This document shows, one piece after another, positions 36,448-47,910 of a DNA stretch of 64,000 nucleotides. The stretch lies in contig CM065710.1 in assembly GCA_017654935.2 (NCBI GenBank), forward strand, positions 27,541,400 to 27,605,399. The letters run 5' to 3'. Every line of letters starts with the position of its first letter. Positions within the stretch are counted from its first letter, which is position 1. The notes below the pieces were generated by a model. It saw nothing but the letters and a program-made list of their open reading frames with translations, searched no databases and was not told the DNA's origin. The DNA comes from Phymorhynchus buccinoides (Eukaryota; Mollusca; Gastropoda; Neogastropoda; Raphitomidae). A program made the translations under genes and the position numbers.

Positions 36448-36518
36448 TCTCTTTCTTTCTCCCCCTCTCCCTCTCCCCCTCTCTCTCTCCCTCTCTCTCT
36501 CTCTTTCTCTGTGTTTTG

Positions 36519-36569
<51 letters not shown>

Positions 36570-36600
36570 CCTCCCTCTCTCTTTCTCTCTCTCTCTCTGT
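36400..36600. repeat. CT-rich microsatellite
   Basis: Mirror of the GA tract at 10102-10291, with more interruptions. Confidence 0.95.
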
Positions 36601-38134
36601 GTTTTTACAAATTCTTGTTTAATGTGAACTTTATTATTTAATCTGTAGATAAAAGAGATCGTGCATAAATTTTGATTTTGATCACATGGCAGAAACGGTG
36701 AACTAAGTCGACCATTTCCGCCCACAATCTTCATTTGCAATTCATTACATACAATTGAGAACTGTCCGGTCATTGGCTGCAATTAAATTTGTATCTGTTT
36801 TACTGCAGCGCCTTCACACAGAGGAAAAGGCGAGCTAAGTCGACAATTGAGCCCACACTCTCATTACTTAGTGGAAAAAAAATGAATCGTGAAAAAAAAT
36901 ATATATAGCATCATGAAAATGCGATAATTTTTTGCAGGCATGATAATCTATTATTAGGCATAATGTCTGTAGGCATAATGTCCAATAGGCAAAATGTCCG
37001 GTGAACATGGTGACCATAGGCATAATGTCCATAGGCGAAGTCTCCGTAGGCAAAATGTCCGCCGGCAAACTGTCCCGATGTCACGGTGTGTGCGCGTGTG
37101 GGTGTGCGTTGCTGGCTTCGCCCCCCTACGTGCGTGTGCATGCATGAATAGATTCAAAGGCCATTCTGGAAGTTAGAGGTTGTACACTATATGCTTTTAC
37201 AGCCTAGTTTTGCTTTGTGCACAGGGAAATATACCATGTATAAACCCAATCACCTTTTTGGACCTCAAACCATACAAGGAAGGGGTTTTCGGTGATGGGT
37301 TTATATTCAGTATTTTACGTTAGCTTGACTTTGAAAAACGTCCTCGCATAAGATAAAAAATATCATAAAAACTTTACTATATCCGAACATCGTGTATAAG
37401 AAAAACCTGTTATAGTAAAGGACAATCCGTGCTCCCCTGAACTTTACTATAAGCGGGGTGTACTGTACTGTGTTCTGAATTTACGTCCACATGATCATAA
37501 CGTACCATCAACTTTTATTTTGTTTGTGTATTTGACCCTAAACCTATCCCCAAACCCTAACACCCAAACCCTAATCCTAAGAGAATGTGACACCGAGATA
37601 GCACGCCGACCGTGGGCCAACATTGGGCTGATGTCGGCCGGTGTCTGCAGTAATCTGAAAATCCGACAGCTGGTCAACGGAAGCCTGAAATGGATGGAAG
37701 GGCACAGAGGAGTTTTTTGTTTCCACTTTGCATAAATTGGATGCACTTTGCACACCATTCCGTCAATTTGTTATAAAAAAAAGGACTAGTATAGTAGTAG
37801 TGTTCAGACAAGATAAGTGAAAACAAACCTCATCAAAACAACCCTGCACTTTTCAATGTTTCCCAGACCACGTTACTTCAATTTTTCAATCTCTTTATTC
37901 CACAAGCAATCAAATTAAGAAAGACACTAACCCAGGGTCAAGCTAGCTGAGTCATAATTCAATACTGTGTTGTTTTTGTTTGTGTGTGTGCGTGCATGTA
38001 TGTGTATGTCTGCGTGCAATGCGCGCGTTGCGTGTGTGTGTTTGTGTGTGCGGGCTGATGTGTGTGTGTTGTTGTGTGTGTGTGTCTGTGTCGGTGATGT
38101 GTGTGGATATGTGCGAGCGTGTTTCCTATCCTAG

Positions 38135-38251
38135 TATCTACCGTGACTTGTGGCGAAGTGTTGACTGGTCAATACGTGGCGTTTGTCAAAAGGAAGGAAC
38201 AGTACCTAAGTCGCGATCGCAAAATGAATTTCTGTGAGGTGCAGATATGGG
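38135..38251 (+). CDS. F-type-lectin-like C-terminal exon, right arm
   Basis: A 117 bp phase 1-1 exon with acceptor TTTCCTATCCTAG and donor GTAAGAAC. It encodes the same residues as 8479-8595, including TCGEVLTGQYVAF and NFCEVQIWG. It lies between the exon at 30692 and the EGF-like exon at 40129 on the same strand. Confidence 0.7.
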
Positions 38252-38292
38252 GTAAGAACTCTGTGTATGTGCATGCGTTATTATTATGTGTG

Positions 38293-38323
<31 letters not shown>

Positions 38324-38329
38324 ACGGTT

Positions 38330-39130
38330 AGAGACGTACAAGATAGCGCAAACAGCCCTGTGGTAGACACGGTAATAGGCGTACAGCATAGTGCAAACAG
38401 CCCCGTGGTAGACACGGTTATAGGCGTACAGCATAGTGCAAACAGCCCCGTGGTAGACACGGTTATAGGCCGACGCGTACAGCATAGTGCAAACAGCCCC
38501 GTAGTAGACACGGTGATAGGCGTACAGCATATTGCAAACAGCCCCGTTGTAGACACGGTTATAGGCGTACAGCATAGTGCAAACAGCCCAGTAGTAGACA
38601 CGGGTATAGGCGTACAGCATAGTGCAAACAGCCCCGTAGTAGACACGTTATTCTGCGTACAGCATAGTGTGCAAACAGCCCCGTAGTAGACCACGGTTAT
38701 AGTGCGTTACAGCATAGTGCAAACAAGCCCCGTTTTAGACTACGGTTACAGGCGTACACGCATAGGGCAAACAGCCCTGTAGTAGACAGGCTTCTATAGG
38801 CTGTACGGCACAGTGCAAAACAGCCCTCGTTTTAGGGACACAGTTATACGGCGTTACAGCATAGTGGCAAAAAACAAAAGGGGCCCCAGACACGGGTACA
38901 CGACTACAGCCATAGTTGCAAAACTAGCACCGTAGTAGACCACGGTTCTATGAGCGTTTTACAGTCAGATGTGCAAACAGCCGTTAGATGTAGACACGGT
39001 TATAGGATCCGTACATGCATTAGTGCAAACAGCTCTCCGTACTAGAACCACGAGTATAGGCGTACAGCATAATGCAAACCGTACCAGTAGTAGGTACACG
39101 AGTCTATCGTTGTTATGGACAGCGTACTGT
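38330..39130. repeat. 45 bp minisatellite, right arm, noisy
   Basis: Reverse complement of 7680-8405. From about 38690 onward the units gain many single-base insertions (for example AAACAAGCCCCG), which looks like uncorrected long-read error. Confidence 0.9.
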
Positions 39131-39184
39131 CGCTTTTGTTTTATTCAGTCTGTCAAAAATGGTCCATCCTAGGATTTCATACCG

Positions 39185-39690
39185 AATGATGGTCACCAGA
39201 ATGATTGCAGAGTGGTAAGGAAGTTCGCCTCTGCAAATTTGTACTTGCGTTGACTGCGTAGCTTGAGTGGACCCGGGTTTGAATCCCGCCCTCTCCCTTT
39301 CTTTCTAGTTTGACAGCACAAAATCCAACTGAAACGTCGGAGTCCCTATTTCGGATGGGGACTTTAAGCAGGGCTGAGCCGTGCGCTTTACGCACGCACC
39401 AAATCCCACTGTCGGAAAAGTCCGGTAAGAAAAAAAAGGGCAAGGGGGAAAAGGGGGGGGGGGCAAATCCAGCTGCTTGGTATGACCAAAGTGACATTGC
39501 TTTCAGGTGTTCCAAGTGTGCTCAACCTCCCCATCCCCCCCCCCTTCCCACCACCCACCCCCCCCCCCCCAAAGGGTAGGCGCTGCACTTGCTGCGACAC
39601 ACTTGCCGGCGGAGAGCAGCCCGCTCTTTCACAGAGATAAACTATGTGACTAGAATCTACCCAATACCAAGCCAAAACCATGCCCATGCC
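39185..39690 (+). mobile_element. tRNA-headed SINE, family A, right arm
   Basis: Mirror of 7195-7625. The A-box region is TTGCAGAGTGGTAAGG and the B box is GGGTTTGAATCCC. The body and a C-rich stretch (39530-39570) follow. It is more diverged than the rest of the arm, mostly by indels. Confidence 0.7.
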
Positions 39691-39719
39691 AAGACCATTG
39701 ATACTATTGTATGTTATTC

Positions 39720-40128
39720 TGCTGTTGTTTTTGCCAGTCTGTAAAAAAGGTACCTATGGTCATCAGAGTGAGGGCTGCATGCCATGCCCGGAACAGTGAT
39801 TACTATTGTGTGTTATTCTGCTGTTGTTTTTGCCAGTCTGTAAAAAAGGTACCTATGGTCATCAGAATGAGGGCTGCATGCCATGCCCGGAACAGTGATT
39901 AATATTGTGTGTTATTCTGCTGTTGTTTTTGCCAGTCTGTAAAAAGGTACCTATGGTCATCAGAGGGCTGCATGCCATGCCCGGAACAGTGATTAATATT
40001 GTGTGTTATTCTGCTGTTGTTTTTGCCAGTCTGTAAAAAAGGTACCTATGGTCATCAGAGTGAGGGCTGCATGCCATGCCCAGAACAGTGATTACTATTG
40101 TGTGTTATTCTGCTGTTGTTTTTGCCAG
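39720..40128 (+). repeat. ~99 bp tandem units with decoy EGF acceptors, right arm
   Basis: Mirror of 6833-7150. TTTTTGCCAG recurs about every 98-99 bp (near 39728, 39827, 39927 and 40020), and then at 40119 it leads into the complete exon. One unit (39955-39970) has lost about 8 bases. Confidence 0.8.
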
Positions 40129-40224
40129 TCTGTAAAAAGGGCACCTATGGTCATCAGAGTGAGGGCTGCAAGCCATGCCCGGAACATTGCCAGTACTGTG
40201 ACAACTGGCATGGATGCCAGCTGG
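40129..40224 (+). CDS. EGF-like exon, right arm
   Basis: A 96 bp phase 1-1 exon with acceptor TTTTTGCCAG and donor GTAAGT. It encodes CKKGTYGHQSEGCKPC and then PEHCQYCDNWHGC, identical to the left-arm exon 6737-6832. Further exons would lie beyond the minisatellite and the gap, but none was found after 41501. Confidence 0.7.
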
Positions 40225-40334
40225 GTAAGTCTGTTCATTTAAATGTCCACCCAGTTCCAATGCCCGGATTGAGAAAGAATAAGTTTTGTTTAAAGCACAG
40301 CAACAGCACGTTTTATATTTTTCCACTGTAGCAT

Positions 40335-41000
40335 GTCTTTGTATCACAACAGCTGACAACACGAATTAACATAGCCTGTGTCTGTCTGTGTCACAACAGC
40401 TGACAACACGAATTGACATAGCCTGCGTCTGTCTGTATCACAACAGCTGACAACACGAATTGACATAGCCTGTGTTGTCTGTATCACAACAGCTGACAAC
40501 ACGAATTGACATAGCCTGCGTCTGTCTGTATCACAACAGCTGACAACATGAATTTGACATAGCCTGCATCTGTCTGTATCACAACAGCTGACAACACCAG
40601 ATTGACATAGCCTGTGTCTGCATCACAACATTTAACAACACGAATTGATATAGCGTCTGTCTGTATCACAACAGCTGACAACATGAATTGACATAGCCTG
40701 TGTGTGTATCACAACAGCTGACAACACGAATTGACATAGCCTGTGTGTGTATCACAACAGCTGACAACACGAATTGACATAGCCTGTGTCTGTATCACAA
40801 CAGCTGACAACACGAATTGACATAGCCTTTGTCTGTATCACAACAGCTGACAACATGAATTGACATAGCCTGTGTGTGTATCACAACAGCTGACAACACG
40901 AATTGACATAGCCTGTGTCTGTATCACAACAGCTGACAACACGAATTGACATAGCCTGTGTGTGTATCACAACAGCTGACAACACGAATTGACATAGCCT
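40335..41000. repeat. 43-47 bp minisatellite, right arm
   Basis: Reverse complement of the array at 5480-6620, cut by the N gap at 41001. Confidence 0.95.
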
Positions 41001-41500
41001 NNNNNNNNNNNNNNNNNNNNNNNNNNNNNNNNNNNNNNNNNNNNNNNNNNNNNNNNNNNNNNNNNNNNNNNNNNNNNNNNNNNNNNNNNNNNNNNNNNNN
41101 NNNNNNNNNNNNNNNNNNNNNNNNNNNNNNNNNNNNNNNNNNNNNNNNNNNNNNNNNNNNNNNNNNNNNNNNNNNNNNNNNNNNNNNNNNNNNNNNNNNN
41201 NNNNNNNNNNNNNNNNNNNNNNNNNNNNNNNNNNNNNNNNNNNNNNNNNNNNNNNNNNNNNNNNNNNNNNNNNNNNNNNNNNNNNNNNNNNNNNNNNNNN
41301 NNNNNNNNNNNNNNNNNNNNNNNNNNNNNNNNNNNNNNNNNNNNNNNNNNNNNNNNNNNNNNNNNNNNNNNNNNNNNNNNNNNNNNNNNNNNNNNNNNNN
41401 NNNNNNNNNNNNNNNNNNNNNNNNNNNNNNNNNNNNNNNNNNNNNNNNNNNNNNNNNNNNNNNNNNNNNNNNNNNNNNNNNNNNNNNNNNNNNNNNNNNN
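41001..41500. other. Assembly gap (500 N)
   Basis: Exactly 500 N. Sequence after it does not match the region outside the left arm (4273-5480), so the inverted homology stops at or inside this gap. Confidence 0.99.
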
Positions 41501-43000
41501 ATAATTTGACTTTAGGCCAAAGTGACATGGTCATCAAATTGTACAAGGTGCGCATTACTCATGGACACACTAAATAAGCTGTTAAATTGTGAAAAATGTG
41601 GAATTACGTCCATTGTAGAATTACGTCACAGGACCACTGGTCATCAGATTACATGATACAAACAATGCTTAAAATTATCTGGTGACAGGAATAAGCTCAT
41701 AAGAATCAAATTATTTTAGTCAAAGTGACCACTAGTCATTGTCACTGACATGGTCATCTACATTTTGTAGGAGGTAGAGTAGCTACTGACGACACACTAT
41801 ACAGTTAAATAGAGAAAATCAAGAATTACGTCAAAGGCCACTGGGCCATGTCACTGACCATGGTTATCTGCATTGAACAAGTTACAAACATGGACTCATG
41901 TCCTGCAGTAGTTTTCTTTTTTTCATCAGCAGGTTCCATCCCAATCGTTACCTTCCCCACTCGGTTCTCTCTCTCTCAAATCAGATTCACTTTCCCTCAT
42001 CTTAGGCACATGCAATATGTTACACTGGTCAACTGTACATTTTGGGCTTTTAATACAGAATCATGTGCCATCTTTATTCAGATGCACGCACACACTCACG
42101 CAGGCATAACACTGATAAGTAAAAACTGACAAGAATATTACTGCCGAAGGGAAAACGCATAATTTTTTTCCTTATCTTCATTTACCAAAAGATCATCTTC
42201 ACAGCCACTGCTAGCTTCGACATACAAAAGTCATTCGAAGACGTAATGGTCTTCATATCCCATCTTCGCCTCGTTATTTGAGAATAGTTAGTTTAGCCTT
42301 GAATCACTTGAGGGCGTGTAGGTGTGGGGCCGACATGACAATTGGGACATAGCTCTGGCCGAAATGACTAAAGGCCCTGGCGAAGTGACTGTTGCCTGAG
42401 GCCGAAATGATTATTGCCTTGGGCCGAAATGACCCAAATACCGTGGCCGAAATGGAAGTTGGGCCGAACGAGTGTACACCGACCACACAAGGAGAAGGCA
42501 ATTACTAACCACCTTAGTCACAAAGCTGCAGTAACCGGTATGCATATCAGTGAATTGTTGACATAAACGGCCTGTCACATCCAATATTATGTTAAGGAAC
42601 ATAATATGTTGAGTGCCTGTTGTGTGTTGTGCATGTGTACACGTATGTTCGCACGGCATGTTAAAAATGGAACGTCCTAGCGTTCTTTTATGCCTTGCTT
42701 GCTGTCAAACGCAGCTAAACCATTCTCACGCATTGGGACAGCGGAATGCGACTACTTCATCGGTGTCTCAAGTGACAGCTCAAGGGTTCTTCAGTCCGCT
42801 CCGGAGCCACTGCAACTAATAGGGTCTACCCATAGGCCTACTCACCACAAAGCTTCTCTTCCAGGGTCCAGGGGTGCGTGGGGGCTTTGGGGGGTTGTGT
42901 AGCAGGGAATTTCCACAACAGTGAGTCTCTGCTGGCTTACAGCATGCCCCGTATTGTTCCGCTCACATGCAGCTACAAGCGTGCAGCAACAACCTTTGCT
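41501..43000. other. No recognisable gene
   Basis: Diffuse repetition is seen: ATTACGTC and GTCACTGACATGGTCATC-like phrases recur between 41520 and 41870. A short degenerate array of GGCCGAAATGA units lies at 42330-42475. No domain or exon was identified. Confidence 0.5.
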
Positions 43001-43600
43001 CTCGGGTCGAGGGCATACAGACTAGCCTTAAAGATGGACCCTGAGGTACGTTTTTGCAAGGGAACATGTCGAGATCACAGAAGACAGCTTTTCAAGGATC
43101 GCGAACATTCATTCGCTCTGGCTCCCGATAAATCAAGGCGTCAAAAGGCGATTTCCTCCTTTGTCCGGAGATGCCGAGAGAAGCATTTTGGATGAGGTGG
43201 GGGAGGAACCACTTCCAATTTTTGGGTGGTGAAGCGTTGTTTTTCGCAGTGGAGTAAAACAAACAAAAAAGGAACTGTTTCCTTTGGTGTGAGCGAAACT
43301 CTTGGGTAAACTGTATAACGTTTTGTTTAAATCAAAAGTTTGTATTGTGAAAAATATCATGCAAACGACTTAGGTTTATACTCAAGCGGCATTAGAAAAA
43401 GAAAAGACATATACCTCCAGCACCTCTGCCAAGGAGAAATGGCGATTAGACTCTAGGAAACAGAGCAATGAGTGTGACAATCTATTTTCTTTGTTTTTAT
43501 CTGTAAAGGGTGTTTTCCTGTGATCGCGATGTGTTGCGTGCAAAAACTAATCGTCAGGGGCCCTGTAAGGCTGGTACGTTGTGGGGGACCTATACTTTTT
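43000..43600 (+). repeat. Dispersed repeat B, copy 1
   Basis: Diverged homologue of about 47310-47910. Shared landmarks in order are TTTGCAAGGRAC, TTTTCAAGGATCG, GGCGATT, CGGAG/CGGAGA, CATTTGGATG/GCATTTTGGATG, a GTGAGCGAAAC segment and CGTCAG near the end. Short frames (such as FCKGTCRDHRRQLFKDREHS) are not conserved between the copies, so I do not call a protein. Confidence 0.55.
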
Positions 43601-43683
43601 TCTGCGTCGTCGCAAACACTAACCAGCTAAATAAATCACTGTGACTAAATAAACAATAGGATGGCTCTTACGCTATGAAAGTT

Positions 43684-43785
43684 GAGAGAGGCAGACAGAG
43701 AAAGAGAGAGACAAGACAAGAGACAGGAAGGCAGAGATAGATACCAGACAGACAGACAGACAGACAGAGAGACAGAAGCAAGGGA
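43684..43785. repeat. GAGA/GACA simple repeat
   Basis: Purine-rich repeat with a GACA run at 43748-43772. Confidence 0.85.
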
Positions 43786-43889
43786 CTATGTGAAGATTCT
43801 ATTCCGACACCGGAATTGTATAAGGGGATGGGATGGGGAGATGAGTGTGACTGACATGAAGAGACAGAGAGTAATCATTTGTATTTTTA

Positions 43890-44700
43890 ATTAGGGAGGG
43901 TTACTGATCAGTACTGTCACGGCAATTCGTACCACCGGCGTTTTCTACCAAACGTAGGATGGGGTTAATATTTGGTGTTTGAGCTTGGACAGGGGAAGGG
44001 AAGTATTTATCACAACAAAATACCGCGCGGAACACTCTTTGCAAGGACACACGAAGTTCATGTGGCAGCATCTGATGTAATTAGTTAACGCTTTTTTGTT
44101 TGTTATTCAGTGCATTACGCAAAAGATTAAAAACTGGAGATACCACTTTAAAATCCGTAAGTTCTTCAAACTGTAATGGCAATAGTTTGTAAATAAACTA
44201 TTCAAGGAAAAATAATGGCCATAGTTATGCAATTCGTACCACTATCACGTATTCGTAACTCCTACGTCTTTTCAAGGGCGCAGCGTAAAAATGCAATTCA
44301 GGGGCGTACGTGACATCAAACTTTGATGATAATGAACATAAGAATTCTTGAGTCACACAGACTACTGGAACATTTAGAAGAAAGAATGGTCTAGCTAAGG
44401 CAAGTCACGAGCGCCTATCTTCTTCTGAGTAGTGCTATAACTCTGGTTACGATATCAATAAATTGGGGCACGATTCCGTAACGGTCTCGTAATTCGGACC
44501 TTTTGAAGAATTTGTTTACGTAAGCAAAAGTACAAAATATCTGATAACTATAGCCCTCTACAGTAGTATCCCATGAAGTTTATAGCTTTTGGATTATTGC
44601 CTTGAGATAGAGATCTATAACATTAGGGGGGACGAATTCAATAAGGGTCCTAATGATACAGACGTTATTGAAACACATTAAAGTTCAGACATCATATGTA
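43890..44700. other. No recognisable feature
   Basis: Ordinary AT-rich sequence. The phrases GCAATTCGTACCA and ATTCGTA recur but form no clear array. Confidence 0.4.
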
Positions 44701-44705
44701 CTTAT

Positions 44706-44928
44706 GGCCTTTTCGCCGCCAGCAGCTTTTCAGACAAAAAACATACCATGTCACTTGTGGTAGAGAAAAAAATATTCTTGCGACATGCATAACATCAGGC
44801 CTATAATTACCCCAAGATTACGGAAAATAGGGTCTCAGATAAAAGGCCCTGATCGATGCTTTAGGACATAGGTGTTAAACTATTGTGGTACAAAAATGCG
44901 ACATGGTTTGTGGAAAGGTTAAAATGAT
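44706..44928. mobile_element. Degenerate TTAA-type MITE, family 1
   Basis: Diverged copy of 56661-56909 and 61420-61661. It retains TTTTCGCCGCCAGCAG at one end, AAATAGGGTCT in the middle and AAAATGCGACAT near the other. The terminal TTAA sites are eroded. Confidence 0.65.
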
Positions 44929-44939
44929 CCGACAGGATG

Positions 44940-45715
44940 AATAACTTGGCATAAAACGTGTTTCCGAATCACAGTTCGTTCTAATCCGATTTTCCGATCC
45001 AGTTGGTCTATCTAGTTTTTCCGATTCCAGTTCTATTCCCGTTTTCCGATTCCCATTTCGTTTAAACTCTTTTTTCCGATTCCCAGTTCCCCTATCTACC
45101 GTCCCAGTTCGTTAATCTCGATTCTTCTAATCCCAGTTCGCTAATCATGATTTTCCGGAATCCCATTGGTTTATCCATTTCCGAATCCCAGTTGGTCTAA
45201 GCTTGTTTTTTCCGAATCCCAGTTGGTATAAGCCCGTTTCCCGAATTCCCAGTTCCCTATCCCCGTTTTTTACGAATCCAGTTCGTCTATCTCGACTTTC
45301 CGAATACCAGTCGTCTAATCTAGATTTTCTAATACCAGTTCGTCTTAATCTTGATTTTCCAATCCAGTTGGTATAATCTTTATTTTCGAATCCAGTGGTC
45401 TAGCTCGTTTTCCGAACACAGTCGACTAATCTCAGATTTCCGAATCCAGTTCCCATATTCCCGTTTTCCGAATCCCAGTCCCATTATTAAGTTTTCGATC
45501 AGTTCGTCTAATCTCGGTTTTCCGAATCCGATGGTATAATCTAGATTTTCTTCATCTCTTCCATGTTCGTCTAGCTCGTTTTCCGAATCACAGATTCCCA
45601 TTCCCGTTTTCCGAATCCTGTTGCTCCAGTTCGTTTTTCGATCCCAGTTGATCTAATTCGTTTTTCCGAATCCCCAGTTCACCATTCCCGTTTGTCAGAA
45701 TCAGATCTACCCATT
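44940..45715. repeat. Noisy ~29 bp minisatellite
   Basis: About 26 degenerate units containing TTTTCCGAATCCCAGTTCG and TCTAATCTCG. There are many single-base gains and losses, consistent with poor consensus or a decayed array. Confidence 0.85.
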
Positions 45716-45822
45716 TTTACTCCCGGTCGCACTTCACATTTTTTTTTTTTTACTTTTAGCATTTTCAACTTTATTCGCTGTTTAACCTGTCCCAGTTCGC
45801 CTCCATGTCATAAAACACATAA

Positions 45823-45841
45823 CAGAGAGAGAGAGAGAGAC

Positions 45842-45896
<55 letters not shown>

Positions 45897-46082
45897 AGAG
45901 AAAGAGTTCCCTGCACGCACACACATCCTACGCGCGAGCGCTCGCAACAATCACGCACACGCGCGCACGAACGCACCACGCGCGCACGCACGGCACAGGC
46001 ACGCACACGCCACGCACGCACGCACACGCGCGCACGCACACGCAACGCACGCACCGCACACGCACACGCACACACACCACAC
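45823..46082. repeat. GA tract followed by CA/CG tract
   Basis: A GA microsatellite (45823-45903), then alternating CGCACGCACG and CACA up to 46082; potential Z-DNA. Confidence 0.9.
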
Positions 46083-46194
46083 AAAGAAAACAAGAACACC
46101 AAATACTTCCACAGCTGAGTGCTGTCATTTCTTCCAGGTTGTTCTTCAGTTAGGTCCTTCCACTAAAGTGATTCAGACAATAATATTGAAGTTG

Positions 46195-46270
46195 ATGTTG
46201 GTGTGGTGAGTGTGAGTGGGTGTGTTGTAAATGTGTGTACGCATTACAGTAAGCGATAGGATAGTGATCT

Positions 46271-46309
<39 letters not shown>

Positions 46310-46465
46310 CGCGTGTGTGTGTGCGTAGCGTGTGTGTGTGTGTGTGCGGCGTGGTGCGTGGTGCGTGGTGGCGTGTGTGTGTGTGTATGTATGCGTATAT
46401 GTGGTGTTGTGGTGTATTCGTCCGGGTACGTGTGTATGCCCGCGCGCGCGCTGTTTGTGCGGTAG
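46195..46465. repeat. TG/GC-rich microsatellite
   Basis: A TG run (46275-46306) with flanking GTGTGCG and CGCGCG text. Confidence 0.9.
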
Positions 46466-46561
46466 CGTGTACATGGGTGGTTCTCTTCTCTGGACCCAGG
46501 TAGCTTGTTGGACACCTGCAAACCAAGGAGAGGACAAGAATTAAACACGAATGAAAAACGG

Positions 46562-46838
46562 CATAAACATATAATAATAATAAAATAATAATAAATAATA
46601 ATGAGGAAGATTTAAATTTCGCCCATCCTATATGTAGGCTACAGGGCGCTTTACACAGAATGGAATGGACATAAAAACATGAAACAAAAATCAAATAACA
46701 TGAGCAGACAAAACAACAGCGGTCAAACTTCGATTGGCCGGTAAAAATACACATAACAAACAGCAACAACTGCTGTGACTACTACTACTACTACTACTCT
46801 ACTACTACTACTACTACTACTACTACAAAAATACTACT
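46562..46838. repeat. Dispersed repeat C, copy 1, with ATA and CTA tails
   Basis: Starts with an ATA/TAA microsatellite and continues with TGTAGGCTACAGGGCGCTTT, TGGCCGGTA and AACTGCTGTGACTACTACTA, ending in a CTA microsatellite. It matches 49625-49850. The tRNA boxes of a SINE were not recognised. Confidence 0.75.
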
Positions 46839-46846
46839 ACTACTAT

Positions 46847-47063
46847 AGGGGAAGACGGGGTAAAAGAGCGCATGGGCGGGTAAGAAGCCCAACCCCAATT
46901 ATCTCATGAAATAAAGAAAGTTTCAGTCAAATTTGCACATGAGACGAGCGTTAATGTCTAAGCATTCGTTCTCATGGGCAAATTGAGACTGAACCTAGCT
47001 TTATTTCATGAGATATTGGGGTGGGCTTCTACCCGCCCATGCGCTTTTTACCCCGGTCGTCCC
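46847..47063. mobile_element. Hairpin MITE, copy 1
   Basis: A 217 bp palindromic element. Its ends, GGGGAAGACGGGGTAAAA and the reverse complement of TTTTTACCCCGGTCGTCCC, belong to inverted repeats of about 90 bp that include AATTATCTCATGAAATAA. A second copy is at 51361-51575. Confidence 0.8.
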
Positions 47064-47309
47064 TCATACTATTTTGACTACGACGACGACGACGAAACTA
47101 CACTACAAACTACTACTACACTACTACCTAACCATATAACGTATAATAGGCCAATACATATGAGAGATTCATTTGGAATCAGTAACAACAAGCCTCTCCG
47201 CATTATGAATTAACCACCATTACGATGCACGCTTCACGCTTGGTTGAGTCTGTGTTACATATCGATTCAAAACATAGTCACCTTCGAAAAGACATTCAGA
47301 GACAATACA

Positions 47310-47910
47310 AGCTCAGAGTAGACTCCTTAAAGAAACACCCGGGGCGGATTAGCTTTTGCAAGGAACCACGTTGGGAGAATCCACCAGAAAAAACGAAAAA
47401 AAAAAAAAAAAAAGACAGCATTTTCAAGGATCGGAACATCACTTTGCTGTGGTCTAGAACCAACCTCAAAACGGCGATTCCCTTGGCGGAGGTGCGGAGA
47501 GAGGTCATTTGGATGGGGTGGGTTGGGAAGGCAAACCCATCGTGGCCAAACCATGTGGTCCAAGCTTTTTCTTGTTTGTAGTGCAGTTAAAAAAAGAAAA
47601 AAGAAGAAGAAGCTCTATTTCTGTGTTGTGAGCGAAACGCTTTCTGCTAAACTGCATAAAATTTTAAAAAAGATAATAAAAAGGTTGTGTATCACAATAA
47701 TCGTGCAAACAATTGGCGCCATTACAAAGAGACGCACACGCCTGCTTTCAGTGAAGAATTTGACTCACAACATTCCGCCAAGATAAACTCGCCGATTTGA
47801 CGGGTTGATTTATAGGAAACCAGAGCAAAGGAGTGTTGCGAACTCTGTAGAGGGTGTCTCGTGGCTCTCGAGTGTTCTGCAAAAACTTCATCCGTCAGGG
47901 TGCCCATTCA
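47310..47910 (+). repeat. Dispersed repeat B, copy 2
   Basis: Homologue of 43000-43600 with an added run of about 18 A (47396-47413). The order of landmarks is the same. Confidence 0.55.

Larger units (their letters stand above)
33761..37465. mobile_element. TA-flanked shell with pogo/Tigger-like ends, right arm
   Basis: Mirror of 9256-12886, with CAGTACTCCCCG at the left end and CGGGGTGTACTG at the right end, flanked by TA on both sides. No transposase was seen inside. Confidence 0.7.

Noticed and set aside
42878..43195. Possible small basic protein (FCKGTCRDHRRQLFKDREHS)
   Set aside because: The related copy at 47310 has a different reading in every frame, so no protein constraint is visible.
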